Below, piece after piece: positions 38,033 to 51,885 of a stretch of 64,000 nucleotides of DNA. The position numbers and the translations under genes are program-made. The stretch is from Eudromia elegans. Its lineage: Eukaryota; Chordata; Aves; Tinamiformes; Tinamidae. Each line of letters opens with the position of its first letter. Positions within the stretch are counted from its first letter, which is position 1. The DNA lies in the NCBI GenBank assembly GCA_003342815.1, contig PTEX01000485.1, forward strand, positions 62,001-126,000, given 5' to 3'. The notes below the pieces were generated by a model, which was not told the origin of the DNA, did not search any database, and worked only from the letters and a program-made list of their open reading frames with translations.

Positions 38033-40679
38033 ACTTAGCTCCTGAAGCTAATGGGGAAAATTTTTTTTCTAAGTTCAACAAACACCTTTGCATTCAAGGG
38101 CATGACCAATGTTTTTGTGTAGTAAGTTTTATTATGTTATAAACTATGTGCCTTTGACTTCAAAATAAATAAAATCAATCAGAGCTGACACTCAGGGTAG
38201 AATTAAGCTCATATAATTTTAGAGCCATACAGTGTGTGTCCCAAGCCACAACTGACTGGGCACTTTATGAGCTGGTGGAGAGAAACTGATATTATTGTAC
38301 TTGATTCACCATATCTGCTTTAGAAAGGGGATTCATCTCCCTAAATATAGACATCTAGTGTGCCACAGGCCTAAGGTGTCTTATTTGCTTTCTGGCTGTT
38401 GCTCAGGTGTGTCATGACTTATGTGTCATGTTTTCTAATCCTATGAAAATATTTTAGATACAGTATAGCATCTGCAATGGCTTCATAGATACTTATGTTT
38501 AAGGATACTAGGTTTCAGTTTCAGAATAAATCGTTCTCCTTGCTATTAAGAAAGCCTGGACAATCAGTTTACTTGGTAGATACCTACGTGGGATCAGATG
38601 AATCTGTTTTTTAACAATTATTTTTCCATCTGTCTTTCTTTGCTAGCAATTGCTGATTTTTTGGACTACCTCTTCTGAATAACGTATGAGAGAGAATTAA
38701 ATTCTGATATAAATGCATTCAGCTCTATTGTGTGTTTTCTTATAAAAATTGACTATCATTTCTACTCCAGTGTGACCTTTTTTACTTACTCGACTATCAC
38801 CTTCAGTATGACATACATTCAGTGGTTTTGCAGTATGTAAGGCAAATTCTGCAGAGAAGCCATTATCCCCTTTGTATTGTTTCTCAATCACGTGTCTTTT
38901 TACTTATTATTTTGGTGTATAAAGAGAAGGATGTTGAAAAAGAAAAAGGTATAGAAGTTAACAATCAAAATGGTTAACATTCAAACATTCAAAACCAGGT
39001 TAATTATATCATAAGGTATATTCTGAAATCCCTTTTGAAATGTGTTCAGACTTTTGCTGACATCGGCTTTACATTTCTATAAGTTAGTACTGAGAAAGTT
39101 AAGATTCCCACATGACAGAAGGAAAAATAACAATATTGGTATTTAATCTTGTCCTTTTTCTGTAAAATATTCTAAAAATAGAAAAGTGTTGTCATGCTTT
39201 AAATAGCCTGTTGTTATTGAAATGTCAAGGCATATATTAATGGACTAACATAATATGCCCTAAAGAATATATAAATAGCATATTAAACTGTTGTTGGGGG
39301 CACAAAATGAATTGCAATACTGAGTCTCAGTCTAGATGCTGCTCAGAAATCTGTGTTGTTTTCTCAGAGTCCAGCCTGTGCTGATCAGTGCTCATGGGGC
39401 CATATTTACTGTGTAGGAAATCAATGTGGCAGTACACACGCATGATAGGAAATATTCATGTAAGAGAGCTTTCTTCACTAAATAATGTAATTTGTTGCAC
39501 AAAAAATACTTGATATGACTTGCCTTTATATGAATTCCTCAGCAATCCACCTTATGTTACTTTTTACCAATTTCCCAAAATGTCATGTTCTTTCTATAAT
39601 ATGTGATATATTTTTCAGCAAACTCAGATGACTAGAGGTATAGAAAATATTTATTTTTGAGAGTATATATTTTTACTTTGAGGGAGTCAGGGGAAATATA
39701 AAATAAGTTTATCAGATGCTGTTCAAATTGAATTGTATCAAATTATTTTTTGTTGATGAAGAATGTTACTTGACATAGCATAACTGAAATCAGGAATCAG
39801 GAGTCAGACTCCCAATTAATTTCATTTTCACAGTTTGAATCCACATTATGTTTGTCAAAATGTAAACTTTCAGTGAAGAAAGAGCCTGTGAAGGCTTTGG
39901 TGGGAAAAAGTCAGGACTGAATAGAAATATTCCAAAGATACATTCAAACCTGAAGAGACCGAAAACTGATACATCTCAGAAAGTCACACAGGGCTATAAA
40001 CTTTGATTTTTCATTATTCCATGTATCATGCAGTACAAAAAGAAGTAAAGCAAGTGTGCTGAATGACTAACAGAGGAAAGTCAAGCTTCCCTTTCTTTAT
40101 ACTCAAAAACAGAGTCAAATTTTCTAGTATTTTCATGCCTTCAGCTTAAGGTAAATCACTGAAAGTTTCATATGATTGATACCTCTGAGGAGCAGATGTT
40201 GAAAGCGAGGGGATGAAGTTCCTGAAACATGAGTTTATGAGCAGATAATTTTTAAGTCAAATGAACTCATTTGAAGTCAGGTGAATCTACAAGGAGGAAA
40301 TCTATAACTGAGAAGAAACTAAATCTGAAACAGAGAAGAATCTAAACTAACTGACAAAATGAGAGCTAGAGACATTTAAAAGAAAGGCCCAAAGTAACCA
40401 CTTTATGAGAGGTAATGATATGGGTAAGCTCAAATGTAAAAGAGTTGAGCATTTGAGGACAGAGAATAACACTACATAATAAACATGGAGAAGACTGATC
40501 TGTTAAAAAGAACAAACATTAAATGTGCATTTAGTGACATTTTTCTTGGTTTTTTTTTTTTGAATATAATACATCTCCGTATTAACTACAAGACAGATTG
40601 CTGCAGTAGGGCCTTCTCTGGCCCTACTAGTATCTACAAATATATACAGGCATCTCAGCCTTGCTAATTCTGTAGAAAA

Positions 40680-40910
40680 CATTTTTCACAGTTCAAGCAA
40701 GGATGTCATTTCTGTCGCCCTGCCGGCTGGACCTCTGCTGATGTATTGAAATAACCTGTCATCTGAATGACAGCTGGCAGTAAGGGGACTTCTGGTGATG
40801 GAGTTGATTACTAAGCTTCATTGACAGAAATAAGTGTTTTTGCTCAGTCTTTGTCCAGCCTCCCTTCTGGGCAGGACAACAAAGATAAATATTCATTGAC
40901 AGTTTTTCAG
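40680..40910. promoter_or_regulatory. Candidate intronic regulatory element with clustered TGACAG sites
   Basis: Four TGACAG/CTGTCA hexamers lie at 40756, 40768, 40822 and 40897. The first pair forms a perfect 7-bp inverted repeat (CTGTCAT, CTGA, ATGACAG). TGACAG is the core site of TALE homeoproteins such as MEIS and TGIF. The segment is less AT-rich than its surroundings. Enhancer function is inferred only. Confidence 0.3.
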
Positions 40911-43900
40911 TTTAATAGCTCAGCCCTTCCTCTATTCTCTTATTCATTTTTTTTTATTATTATTTTTTATTGGGGGTATTTTGGGCACAGCATTTAAATG
41001 CATTAGACTGTTTTCTTCTCTGGTGCTGTTTTTGCTATTATTCATATCATAAAATCAATGTTCTCACCTCTTTTTTGATGTTTTATTTAGATTTTGTTTT
41101 CTATAATGTCTGAAGTTGAAAGAGACAAACAAAGCCTTAAACAAAAGGAATGTGAAATTATACAAACTAAAATGCAAGGTACATTCTCAGGCTTGGAAGG
41201 CATGAAATGAGAATGGAAAATGAAAGGAAATAATACATCTTTTACCATTGGAAGGTAGTCTTAAAAATATTCTGAATGCAGAGTGCTTTATAACAAAGTA
41301 TGTGGCTGCAATTATCTGTGGAGCAACCTAAAGGTTAGATGTTCTTTCTTCAGTAACTTCAGCAGCTGATCTTGGATAAGGATATCCACAGATACTGTAA
41401 TGGCAGCTGGAGGTTTTTTATTCATATCTTTAAACTAATCTGACAGATTTGGACATAAAATTTAAGAATATATCAGAATCTTGGATGTAATTTCAAGTAT
41501 GAAATACAACATAATAACAAAAGCAAGAGAAAAAGAAACATTTCTTGTTACCGTCCTCTTACTGATGGCATTCCCAGTCACTGGAAGGACATAAGCAGGT
41601 TCAGTAACGAGAATTGAACTTTCGGTACCCAAAATGCTTTCAGAATGAGTACACTGATTTAGAACATCAATGTGATTTATTAAAATAATAACCATAATAC
41701 CAATAAATGATATCAGTAAATCAATGGTATTCTTTTAATTGTCTCTTTTTAAAGAAAGTTATTTCAGATACTCGATGACAGGATGGAGTGCATTTTTTAA
41801 GTTTTCAATGAACCTTTAAAAGGTGTATCAAAAACTGTAACTCATGCCCAATTTCTTATTGACTGATCTGTAGACCTAAATATGAACATATGAAAATATG
41901 AGGCACCATGATCTCAGCAATGACGCTTATGTGTCGTGAAAATTTTCTCCTTAATTTTGAAAAACTTTAATATAAAAGAATTGTGTGACATTACAAGAGA
42001 GACAGAAGGTGAAATTTACTGTTCTGCGTAATTTCATTAGTGTGCAAAAAGTTAATGGCATATATGACAAAAATAAATTTGCTTTTTAAAAATTATTTTC
42101 ATGTTAATAAGATGGTATTAAAAGGTTATTAATTAAAAATGTGATTGACAAGGAATGTGGGAGGAAACAAAATCTAGACATATGGGCATAGGACTTATGT
42201 CAAGAAAACCCTAACCTTAATCTTGACTTAATGTTAATTCATTATATATCCTTTTGCAAGTCATCTTGCCTTTCTCCACTTCCTTAAAGAAGGATAATAA
42301 CACTTACCTCTCTGCCTCATAGGTTTATAATGAATATTAATTAAATCATATTTGCAAAGTATTCAGTTATAATTATCATGAAGTTAATCAAAGCTGTGTG
42401 ACCAAAATGTTACAGAATTCTGACAACTGATATGAGAAAAGACAGGATAAAATCTGTCATTGAATCCTTCATATCCTTACCAGATTTTGCAAGTAGACTC
42501 AGAATACTCAGAATAATGTGAGATATTTCTTATCTGGACAGAGCAAGATGAATAAAGAGCAGATTGTCAGTGTAATGTATATCATAGTGGCCTCAGGCCA
42601 GAGCAAATCTTTACGGTCAATTTATGAGTGCCTTAAAAATTTAACCAGGAATAAAATAATGCAAACTGGCAACCTAAACTGTTTTGTAATTTGCCAATTT
42701 AAAAAAATCTGTGCTTGAATGAATCAATTCAGCAATAGTGGGGTAGAATTAACCATATTCCTAAACCCACTGACCATTTACCACTTTTGCAGTTAACAGT
42801 GAAGGAACTTTTAATGTGTTTATTCTAGTAGTTCATTTGAACAATTACTTATATTGAATGAACAATGGATCTGTATTGTCTTCAAACACCCTCAGGGAAT
42901 ATTTGAATCTAGATCTGTGGCCCAACTTTAAATTAAACAAGCTTGTGCACAGACATATATGCTATAACAAACAACCTCATTGGATTTACCTTTAAGCTTT
43001 TCAAAGAAATACCTTACCATAGTAAGATAATTGTTTGTAAGGGAATTTAATGATCAATGGCATGTAATTTAAAGTAATATAATTAGTTTGCCTAGCAGAT
43101 TGTTCCAGAGGAAAAAGCAGTCGTGTTTACTCTCTCTCATGTTTACTCTTTAAAATATTTACAATTTCTCTTGTTATTGTTCTATGAATTTACCTAAAAA
43201 ATGAGAAGCCCTTCTACTAGGTATATCTTTTACCTTGGTAAAGTAAGAAATACTGTATTAATTATATTTATTTATTTAGGACTGTATCATGTATTATAAA
43301 GAAACTGTCATCTCACAGGGTATAAAGAGACATTACATTTCCTGAAACTGATACGGTTAAGTTCACTGCAATAACCTGTAATCTTTCCTGATGGGAGAGA
43401 TGATTACAGATGCCAAAACAGGGACTTCATTCATATAACAACTGGAAATTCATTGGAAATGTCTCTTTCCTTCAATGTATTCTTAGATTGGCCACATTGT
43501 GGAGCTACAACTAAATGAGTCAGAAACTTTTAGAAACACCTTGCCAGGTTCACTGCAAGAGCAGCATCTGAACCAGTGCATGAAATAGTGTATTGCCTGC
43601 ACAAAAAAATGATGTTAAGCTTGAGATTTAATTTTCAAATCATGTGAAAATATAAATATTGTCTATTTATTCTGAATATACTATGCTGTGAGAATGTTTC
43701 CTTCTGAAAAGGACATGCAGTCCTTCCTCCAGACATGCAGTAGTAACAGACAGAGATCAAGTATGATGTGTGTTACCTTGAGCAGGGAGTATAATAACAC
43801 TAGAGGAAATCTTCCTTTCTCTCATCAGTTTATGCCAGAGAAAGAAAATTCACAGCCTTTGTCATAATTGCTATGGGTATTGGAATTAAATTTACAGACT

Positions 43901-44600
43901 CCTAGTCAAACATTTATTCATACTTATAGAAATAATTAGGAAATATTTCCGAGGTAGTGTCTTAGATGATGCTCCAGAGTCATTTGCTTTTTTGTGTTAC
44001 TTCTACTTCATTTCAATATATGCACACTATTGATTTTTGTAGTATGTGCTTGGAGTCTGTAAACATCTGTTTCAGTTTTCAGTAAGAGCCACTTTAACCT
44101 GAGAGGCTCAGTGGGCAGCTTGTTGGCTAGAGAGGCAGCAGCTTGGAGAAAATCAGGCCTTTTAACAAATGCCAGCTGTTTGTTCTCAGAATATTTCAGA
44201 GGATTTTGATCCAGGAGAAAAACAACAACAATTTTTTTTTGTTGTTGAGTGATCGGTCAGGCTTTCTCAAATCTTGGCCTTGTAAATATGTTTCTCCATG
44301 GGCTGACCACTTCAGAACAGCCCGTTGCCTAAGCAAGCTCTGCTTGGCTACAAGTCACCTGTTTTTAAAAAGCTGCTGCTGATATAACACTACCAAAGTG
44401 TACAAATTACATATTATCAATTTAAATAAAAAATAACAGAGCAAACTGTGATAGGGCATAATAACTTCTTTATGCTTTTTCTGTCTTTTGAGAGCCTGGA
44501 TGCTGCTCAGATGTGAACAAAGTGGTTAAAACCTGTGAATACAACGGTGGGGAGGAGCTCTTGCTGCACCAGCTGTGCTGCAGCTGTGAGATTCACCTTG

Positions 44601-44646
44601 TGCTGCTTATTTAAGTCAGGATTCCCTATGCTGCTTATTTAAGTCA
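44601..44646. repeat. Spaced 18-bp direct repeat
   Basis: 'tgctgcttatttaagtca' occurs exactly at 44601-44618 and 44629-44646, separated by 10 bases. Confidence 0.92.
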
Positions 44647-45508
44647 TAAAGCAGAGAGGAGGGGATTTAGGAAGGGTGTTTGAATGATCTTTCTGGCCGC
44701 TTCTACGCTAACCCTTGCTTTTTCCATATGACTCTTGGTGAAGTTATGGAGAGATTCAAGCTCAAAAAGGACATTTTGGACCAGAGTGAAGCAAGATTAC
44801 AGAACTGTTTCCTCTCTGTGTTGAGTTCCTTCCTTCATCTTGCTAGTTTTATAAATATCGCATAAAACATACTTATGTATGTGGAACTGAAAGCATTGGA
44901 TTTGATTTTTGTTTGTGATTTGCCATTTCCTCTTCAAAAACTGGTACACCATGCTTGTATCATAATGTTTTGGGCATGTTGTTTTCAGTATAGAATTTTT
45001 TGTACAAAATATAGTATCATACAAAATCAGTTTCTAAAGCACAATCTAGTCTGGATCTCTTGTGTTAATGAATTAAAAATATGAAATCATTATGGAAAGT
45101 CTATTCATAGTGAGATGAAAATTTGTAATATTTAAAGGTAATTACATAAGCAAATGCTTTTTTTATTTTTTTTTTTTCTTAATTTCATTCTTTTGCAATT
45201 TCTTTTGTATGTGCAGGCTGAAAATATCCACTGCTTTCTTAAGATCAGACTGTGAAACAGCTAAATATATGTGGTTTGGGAGGCATTTACACTGCATGAC
45301 ACAGAATGCCATCCATGTCTCCATGTTTATTCTTCAGGCTTGACAGGATCTTAAATGTTTAATGTGAAAGGTATTTCTTCTGCCCTTAGAAAAAAAAAAA
45401 TCACTTTGCAGTATCTTTAACAGCAGCCAACTCATGAGCATTGGGAATGATTTTTTCATTTTATAAAATACATATACAGTATTTATAAACTTCTAATTAT
45501 CGCTAAAA

Positions 45509-45532
45509 AAATATATATATATATAGATATAT
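45509..45532. repeat. (AT)n dinucleotide tract
   Basis: 'atatatatatatatagatat' follows an A7 run. Confidence 0.9.
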
Positions 45533-46159
45533 TTTTGGTGTTTTAGTGGTGCTTTGCTTCTTACTTAGATGCCTCTGTTATGATTCCTGTGACAAGCCTG
45601 TCACTTCCTGCAGCTCCAGGAAGAGCCTTGTACCTTTGAAATTTTCATTAGCTTCTGTCTGGCAGCCAGGATTTCTGCTGCCCTAGCCTAGTGATGCTAA
45701 AGCAGTATCGTGTACTGCCAGCTCCGAGATTCCAGATCAGAGGGAGAGCAGCTTCAGAATAGAGAAGTGATATCAGCACTCTTTAAGTATATTTCCCCAG
45801 GTTTGTTGGCTATAGAGCAGGGATTATTGGGTTACTGTGGGAGAAACCCATATTACTCTGCTACTGTGGGAATAGAGCTCAACCCAAAAAATCCCTGCTC
45901 CTTATCCCAAACCCCATTGATTTCAGTGACTGAAACCATTTTTATCCTATCAGAGGTTAAAGGCAGACAAAAGTGGAAGGAATTATACCCAACAATAGGG
46001 AGGGATGTGGTGGGCAGCACCTAATTAGTTTTATGCTTAAGCATCTTTAAATATAAAATGAATGAATGAATAATGTCAGTAGGGTTATTAAGGAATATAT
46101 CTATATTGCACTGGAAGATATCACTGCAATTTAGTCATATCTTATGTACAATTCACAAT

Positions 46160-46268
46160 ATATGCATGTGTGCACACACACATATATATATGTGTGTATC
46201 TATATATGCGTGTGTACATGGATATAAATATATATATACATGTATGTATGTGTATATATGTGTATACA
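46160..46268. repeat. Alternating purine-pyrimidine (CA/TA/TG)n tract
   Basis: About 110 bp of mixed CA, TA and TG dinucleotides. It includes a perfect 22-bp palindrome at 46176-46197: ACACAC, then AT x5, then GTGTGT. Confidence 0.93.
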
Positions 46269-48519
46269 CAGAACTAGCATAAAACTAGACAGCATAGAGC
46301 CCAAGACCCCGGTAAATAGTTACCTTTCTAGCTACACTGCTTCCTTGAAGTCATCGTAGTCTTCATGAGGTCTGAGCATGTCTTTTTCTTGCTGAAGAGG
46401 TATCATTAGATTAGATGGTTACCTGCTAAAATAAAGCAGATGAATATTTTCCTGCCTGTAACCTCATTAACTAGCTGCCTGAGGGGCGCACTGTCATGCA
46501 GAGCAAACACTACTACCCTTCAGAGGAGGGCTGTGTTTCTGCTTGAACAGGACAGCATTTAAGAGAGGAGTGGCCAAAGAAATGAAGTGTGCAAGCCCAA
46601 TGTCTTCATATGTAGATTAGAAGGATTAACAATATTGATAATAATTGCTTTGCATATGGTATACACAGTGCAGACTTGAGGAAATTATTGTTATCAAGAA
46701 TGCATTCAAGAAATGCATCTTCATTTTTCTCAAATTTTTAAAACATTTTTTAGTTTTTGAAGTTCATCTCTAAATATTGTCCATCCATGCCTTTGTGAAT
46801 AACCATTTTCAAATCACAAGCAAAAATAGTGCAAAACAAAATTGATCAAATCAGCAGCTTTTTGCTTGCCTTCCAGCCACAGATGGCACTCATTAGCAGT
46901 CTTTAAAAAATTCTTCCTGCTTCCCTTCTTTTTACTCCAAAGGAATTTCATCACTATTCTGGCTATGCGGCATGTTTGAAAGATTACAGGGTGGATTAAA
47001 GGGATAATTTTAAAGGTAAGGAGACCTTGTGAGTGATGCTGCCTAATCTTTTACATATAGGGAGTTTGCTATGATCATTACTTGGTATAACTACTGCCTT
47101 AAGAGTGTAGATGAGCAGTCCATCAGGTAAACTGCAGGCCATTAGGGGATCTATAGGTCAAAAATGAAATTCTGTGTTCTACTTCAAAATCCAACTGTCA
47201 TATGTCTAAATATTTTTATAGAAGACAATATGCACCTCCTCTGCTGGTAATTCTTTCCATATTCCCAGTGATTGCTCATTTGATATTTTAAACACGTAAA
47301 CAAAAGAGTTTTGATTCTTGTTATATTCTATGCCAGTCAGTTCTACAACCAGGTGAACAGTGTTTTACATTAAATGTTTTGAGTTCGTAGGCAGTCTGAA
47401 CCTTAATCCATTCCTTGTTATCCTACTTCCATGTTGGGAATTCTCAGTGTAGACTAAGTCAGGGAAAGATATCAGCAGTAGAATCTGGAACAAAATTATA
47501 TATCAAAGATTTTTTTTCTGGATTTTCTGGACAATGAGGAATTGAATGAGGAAATGGACAATATCCAAATTTGGGACAATGAAGAAAGCATATTTTTTTT
47601 CTTGTCACACAGGCAATTCCAGGAAAGCAAATAGTGTTTGAGGATTGAAATGTGATTGCACCTCCTGCTGAGTTGTTATAACAGTTCCTGGAAGAGTTTT
47701 TTGATTTGTGTTAGCTGGCACTATCCCAAACAATTCCCAGACTTAATTTGGAAGTTAGAAGGTTCTAGGCACTGTTCCCAAAAAAGCAATATGCTGTATC
47801 CACCCTGTTTTGAGGGTTAAGAGGTTTTACTAGCATAGTCAAGAGCTGTTAATCCTGATGCTAGGGAACATTCATAGTACACAAATGCCAATTAATATTA
47901 TTTACCTAGATCATGTGTGCAGGACAATGACTTGAAGTATTGAGGTTCTGTGGGTTAGATATTCACTATTTATAAAGTCTAGGTCCTCTAGTGTTACATT
48001 TTCATAACACACAGGCAGCATGAATATTCAAGGTTGTGTTGAAGTATATCAGCATTGAAAGGATTCCATGAATACATACTTCTCCTTCCCCATTTCAATA
48101 TAACAAGAAAATGTTTAAGGTGACATAAAGGCATCAAAACAGCTTTTCAAGATGTCTAAGAGGAAGGAAAGTACCAATTAGGGCTGTAGGCAATTGCCTG
48201 GGTTACTTTAAGGGCAGCTGCCTGGGGCTTGGATAACTAAACAGGACTTGAAAAATTGCTGGGCATGCAATGAGAAATTGCTGAATGTGACAGAAAATTG
48301 TCGAAGAAACTGATGGATTTATAGATTGCATCATGCGAAGTGGTTATTTTTCACAAGTGGTTATGGAGGAGTTAGAGGAGAAATGTTCAGCAAGGCCAGC
48401 AGTGCCTAGGTAATATTATCAGTAATGCCATATAAAACCTAGAGCTAAGTAAAGGTATGATAAATACTAAAGGGGGATAGAGATGTAGTAAAACTGGTAC
48501 TAAGAGTTATTAGGGGTGA

Positions 48520-48700
48520 GGATGACTGAGCATTGGAACAGCTTGTCAAGGGAGTCTTTGGAGTCTCTGTCCTTGGAGAAACTCAAAAGCCATCTGGACA
48601 GCATCCTGGGCAATGTGTCTTCTGTGCCCCTGCTTGAGCAGAGAAGTTGGACTAGATGATCTTCAGAATTCCCTTCCAACCTCAGTCCTCTATGACTTGT
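48520..48700 (+). mobile_element. CR1-type LINE 3' fragment (sense)
   Basis: The series 'gcattggaacagcttgtcaa', 'ggagtctctgtccttggaga', 'actcaaaagccatctggaca', 'gagaagttggactagatgat' and 'cccttccaacctcagtc' is collinear with the last ~180 bp of CR1. It is non-coding, with a decayed terminal octamer. Confidence 0.92.
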
Positions 48701-48789
48701 TACTCGGTGATTGTCCAGGCTGGCAGGTGAATGCCTGAGAGTGATTGATCCAGTGTCCTGGTATCACGGTGCTGTTGCCTGGTTTCTTT

Positions 48790-48849
48790 CCAAATACTAA
48801 CTAGTATCTAGTAAGGATACCAAATACTAACTAGTATCTAGTAAGGATA
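48790..48849. repeat. Perfect 30-bp tandem duplication
   Basis: The unit starting 'ccaaatactaactag' and ending 'tagtaaggata' occurs at 48790-48819 and again, identically, at 48820-48849. It lies shortly after a CR1 tail. Confidence 0.96.
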
Positions 48850-50340
48850 GCAAAAATTTTCAAACATCTTACATGTTACTACTTACTGAATTCAAATCAG
48901 GGAACTAGAACTATGAGGAACAACTTCACTAGTATTCATCTCTCATTTTAGAAGTCAGGTTCATCTGAAATTGGCTGTCTATCACATAGAAGGCACATGA
49001 GGAGCTTAATTCATACGCAGGTATTTTATAGTCACTGAAAAAACATGAGCATTTCTAGGCTGCATATATACCAAAAAATATTGATGTCAATATAGTGCTG
49101 AAAATTTTATTCTTTTAACAGTTAAATTATTGGAAGAGTCTTTAGCACATTTTTGGTCTGTGCCTCTCACCAGTGTGAGAGTTGCCTCTCAGCCATGGCT
49201 GGATGTAATTTTGATATCTTGGAGAAAATATGGGTGGAAAGACCGTTCAGAATAGACAGCTTGCATATGATGACTGTGTTTTGGAGGTTAAAATAGCTTG
49301 ATTGTGTGGATAAAAGTGAATATAATATGGTAGATAACTACCCTGTTAGTCGCGGTGCTTCCCAGGCATGTTTAATATTCTTGTATGCACCACTCAAGGT
49401 ACCCATTTTAGATATCTATCTCAGACAAAGTTAAATTGTGCTTTAAAATGACATATATTTAAATGCTGATGTGAGGTCATACAAATCATCTTTCAAAAAG
49501 GTATGTGAATGATAAACTGTATGATAAACAATATCCTTGAACTTATTAAGGAGGAAATAATGCTTAATTTACCCTAAAATTAAATTGCTAAAGATTTTTT
49601 CAGTTAATTACCTCTTTTTGTAACATATATGCTTTCCTGTACTTTTTGTTCTTCTGCTATATTTTTTCTTTCATTGTGAATGAATTGCCAGACAAAATTG
49701 AATGCAAATTTTTCTAACTTAGCTTTCATAATCAACTCATCAAGAAGCTTTCTGCCTAAAAGAAGATGATCCTAGTCACTGCTTTAAATATTACATAGCA
49801 ATTTCAATGAACTGAGTTTTATAAATCACATTTGCTTTTGTTTTTTTCTGTGCAAGCACAGTTTGAAATCTGGGTCTATCCAATAATGTCACTCTTTCAC
49901 TTTGTAGTTCTGGAGGCTACAAGACTATATTACTCTTCTGACCATTTTTTTTAATCAAAGACCAACTCTTTTTTAAGTTTATCAATAGCTTCTTGGATTC
50001 TTTTGCTTCAGAATTCACAGTGCAAATGAGCACTTCAATGTTCTCTTGTTGATCTATTTCTTTACCAAGATTTTCTCTGAATTGTCCAATTAAGAGTAAT
50101 AATATTAATGAGCTTTTAAATTAAATGACTAGTCAGTATATTTTGGATATACAGTTAATGAAATCAGCTACCTCACATTTGTGCTGTGCTAAATTTTTAT
50201 ACACACGTGCACTAGCTGAGTCTCTGTCACTCTGTCTCAACAACAACAAAAAATCCTGGTTAGTTGCTCCAAATCATATGAGCTGTAGCCCGTGTTCACA
50301 TCATCTTTCTCAGTTTAAAGATAACATTTACTAATACCCT

Positions 50341-50382
50341 TTATACATACACGCACATATATACATGCGTATATGTATATTC
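50341..50382. repeat. Short CA/TA alternating tract
   Basis: 'acatacacgcacatatatac' and following 'atgcgtatatgtat'; compositionally similar to 46160-46268. Confidence 0.8.
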
Positions 50383-51144
50383 ATTCCAGTTGCAAAAACA
50401 TATCTATGCAAAAAACTTCATCAAAAACTACCCAAACTTGAAAAAAAAAAATGCTGTTTTCCTCTTTGCTCCACCAAAGGAAAGAAAAATAAAAGATGTG
50501 AGTTGTTTCACATCTCAGTTGTTTAGCAATGAGAAAGAGAGATGCATTAAGAAAGTACATGTTTTCATAATAGCATGATATGCAGCAATAGGATAATATT
50601 CATTTTAGTCCAAATATTGACTCTCCCACTTAGATAACCTTAAAGATGAGAGTTAGGAGAATTTTATTTCCCTTCCTTGACAAAGTGAGTGTCATCATCA
50701 GCAGTATATGAGGGAGCACAGGGCAGAGGGGGAAAGCTAATGCCACTGGCAGTGGTAAGGTCTAGACTGCTCCTACTTTAGGTTGGAGCTCTAGCTACCA
50801 ATTCTTTCTGTTAAATAAAGTGTATTTAAAGAAAAGCATAACCCTCTCCTACTTATTAGTCTTGGACATTTTCCTCTCAATCATTGTATTAAAAAAGCCT
50901 TTTTATTTATTTATTTAAGAAAATTCTTTGGAGCTGTTGGGGCAAAATAAGGCAAAATAAGAAGTTTAGGACCGGATGAGATCATTTGGACCACATTCAC
51001 TACGATTTTCTTTTCATGATGTCTAATTGTAATTTCTTTCATTGGTGTTTGTGTTTGCTGCTTTTAAGAATTATGCCATGCCCTTTGCAGAGATACTGGA
51101 TTTGTCTTCTCTGTACTCCCCATTAAATAGATGCAGACTACATA

Positions 51145-51885
51145 AAATCCCTCCAAGTTCTCAGATCCCGGAGATCCCTTTATTTCCTCTCCAGGCTGAT
51201 TGAACCCAGCCTCTCTGCATGCATCCTGTGCCCCAGTTCCACAACCATCTTGGTGTCCCTCTGCTGGACCTGCTCCAGCCTTGTCTATCTCTATTGGGGA
51301 GCCCTGAACTGTAGATCACTGTAGTTGTGATCTGTAGTTTCTGGTTAGGAAGGATCAATAACCTCCCTTGCTGTGGTGATCATAGCCTTGCCAACACAGC
51401 CCAGGATGCTGCTGCCCTTACTGCAAAGACGCACTGCTGGCTCACGTTCAAGTTGTTGTTGTCCACAAGGTCCTTTTCTGTAAAGACACTTTTGAGCTAC
51501 TTGATCTCTAGTCTCTACCATTACGTGGGGTTATTTTGTCCCAAATGTGGAACTTTGCATTTGCCTTTCTTGAACTTGAAGAGGATCCTGCCAGCCCATT
51601 TCTCCAGCCTGTCTCTCTGAATAGCCCTGCCTGCCAGCAGCCACAGTTTGGCATCATTTGGTAATGAAGTTCTGCAAGAGAGACCAGAGGAAACCATTTC
51701 AAAAGCTTTAACAGATTCAAGGTGTAAAACCTTCCCTTCCCTCTCCTCATCCACAGATCCTGCCATCTCATCCTGGATGGCTAGCAGGATGGCCGGGCAT
51801 GGTCTGCCCTTGGTACATCCATGCCAGCTGTCCTCAGTGCTGCTGCTCCTTTCTCATGTTTCTACCCACCTAGAGAGGTTGTAAA
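51145..51885 (-). mobile_element. CR1-type LINE 3' fragment (antisense), the longest copy here
   Basis: The block order 'cctctccaggctgattgaac', 'tccctctgctggacctgctc', 'gttgttgtccacaaggtcct', 'tggaactttgcatttgcctt', 'gatcctgccagcccatttct' and 'tacatccatgccagctgtc' is characteristic of reverse-complement CR1. It has relatively high GC and produces several overlapping frames of 80-97 codons on both strands, which are element-derived and not host genes. The extreme 3' tail is missing. Confidence 0.85.

Noticed and set aside
51327..51884. Overlapping 78-97-codon frames on both strands
   Set aside because: They lie wholly in an antisense CR1 fragment and represent element sequence, not a host gene.
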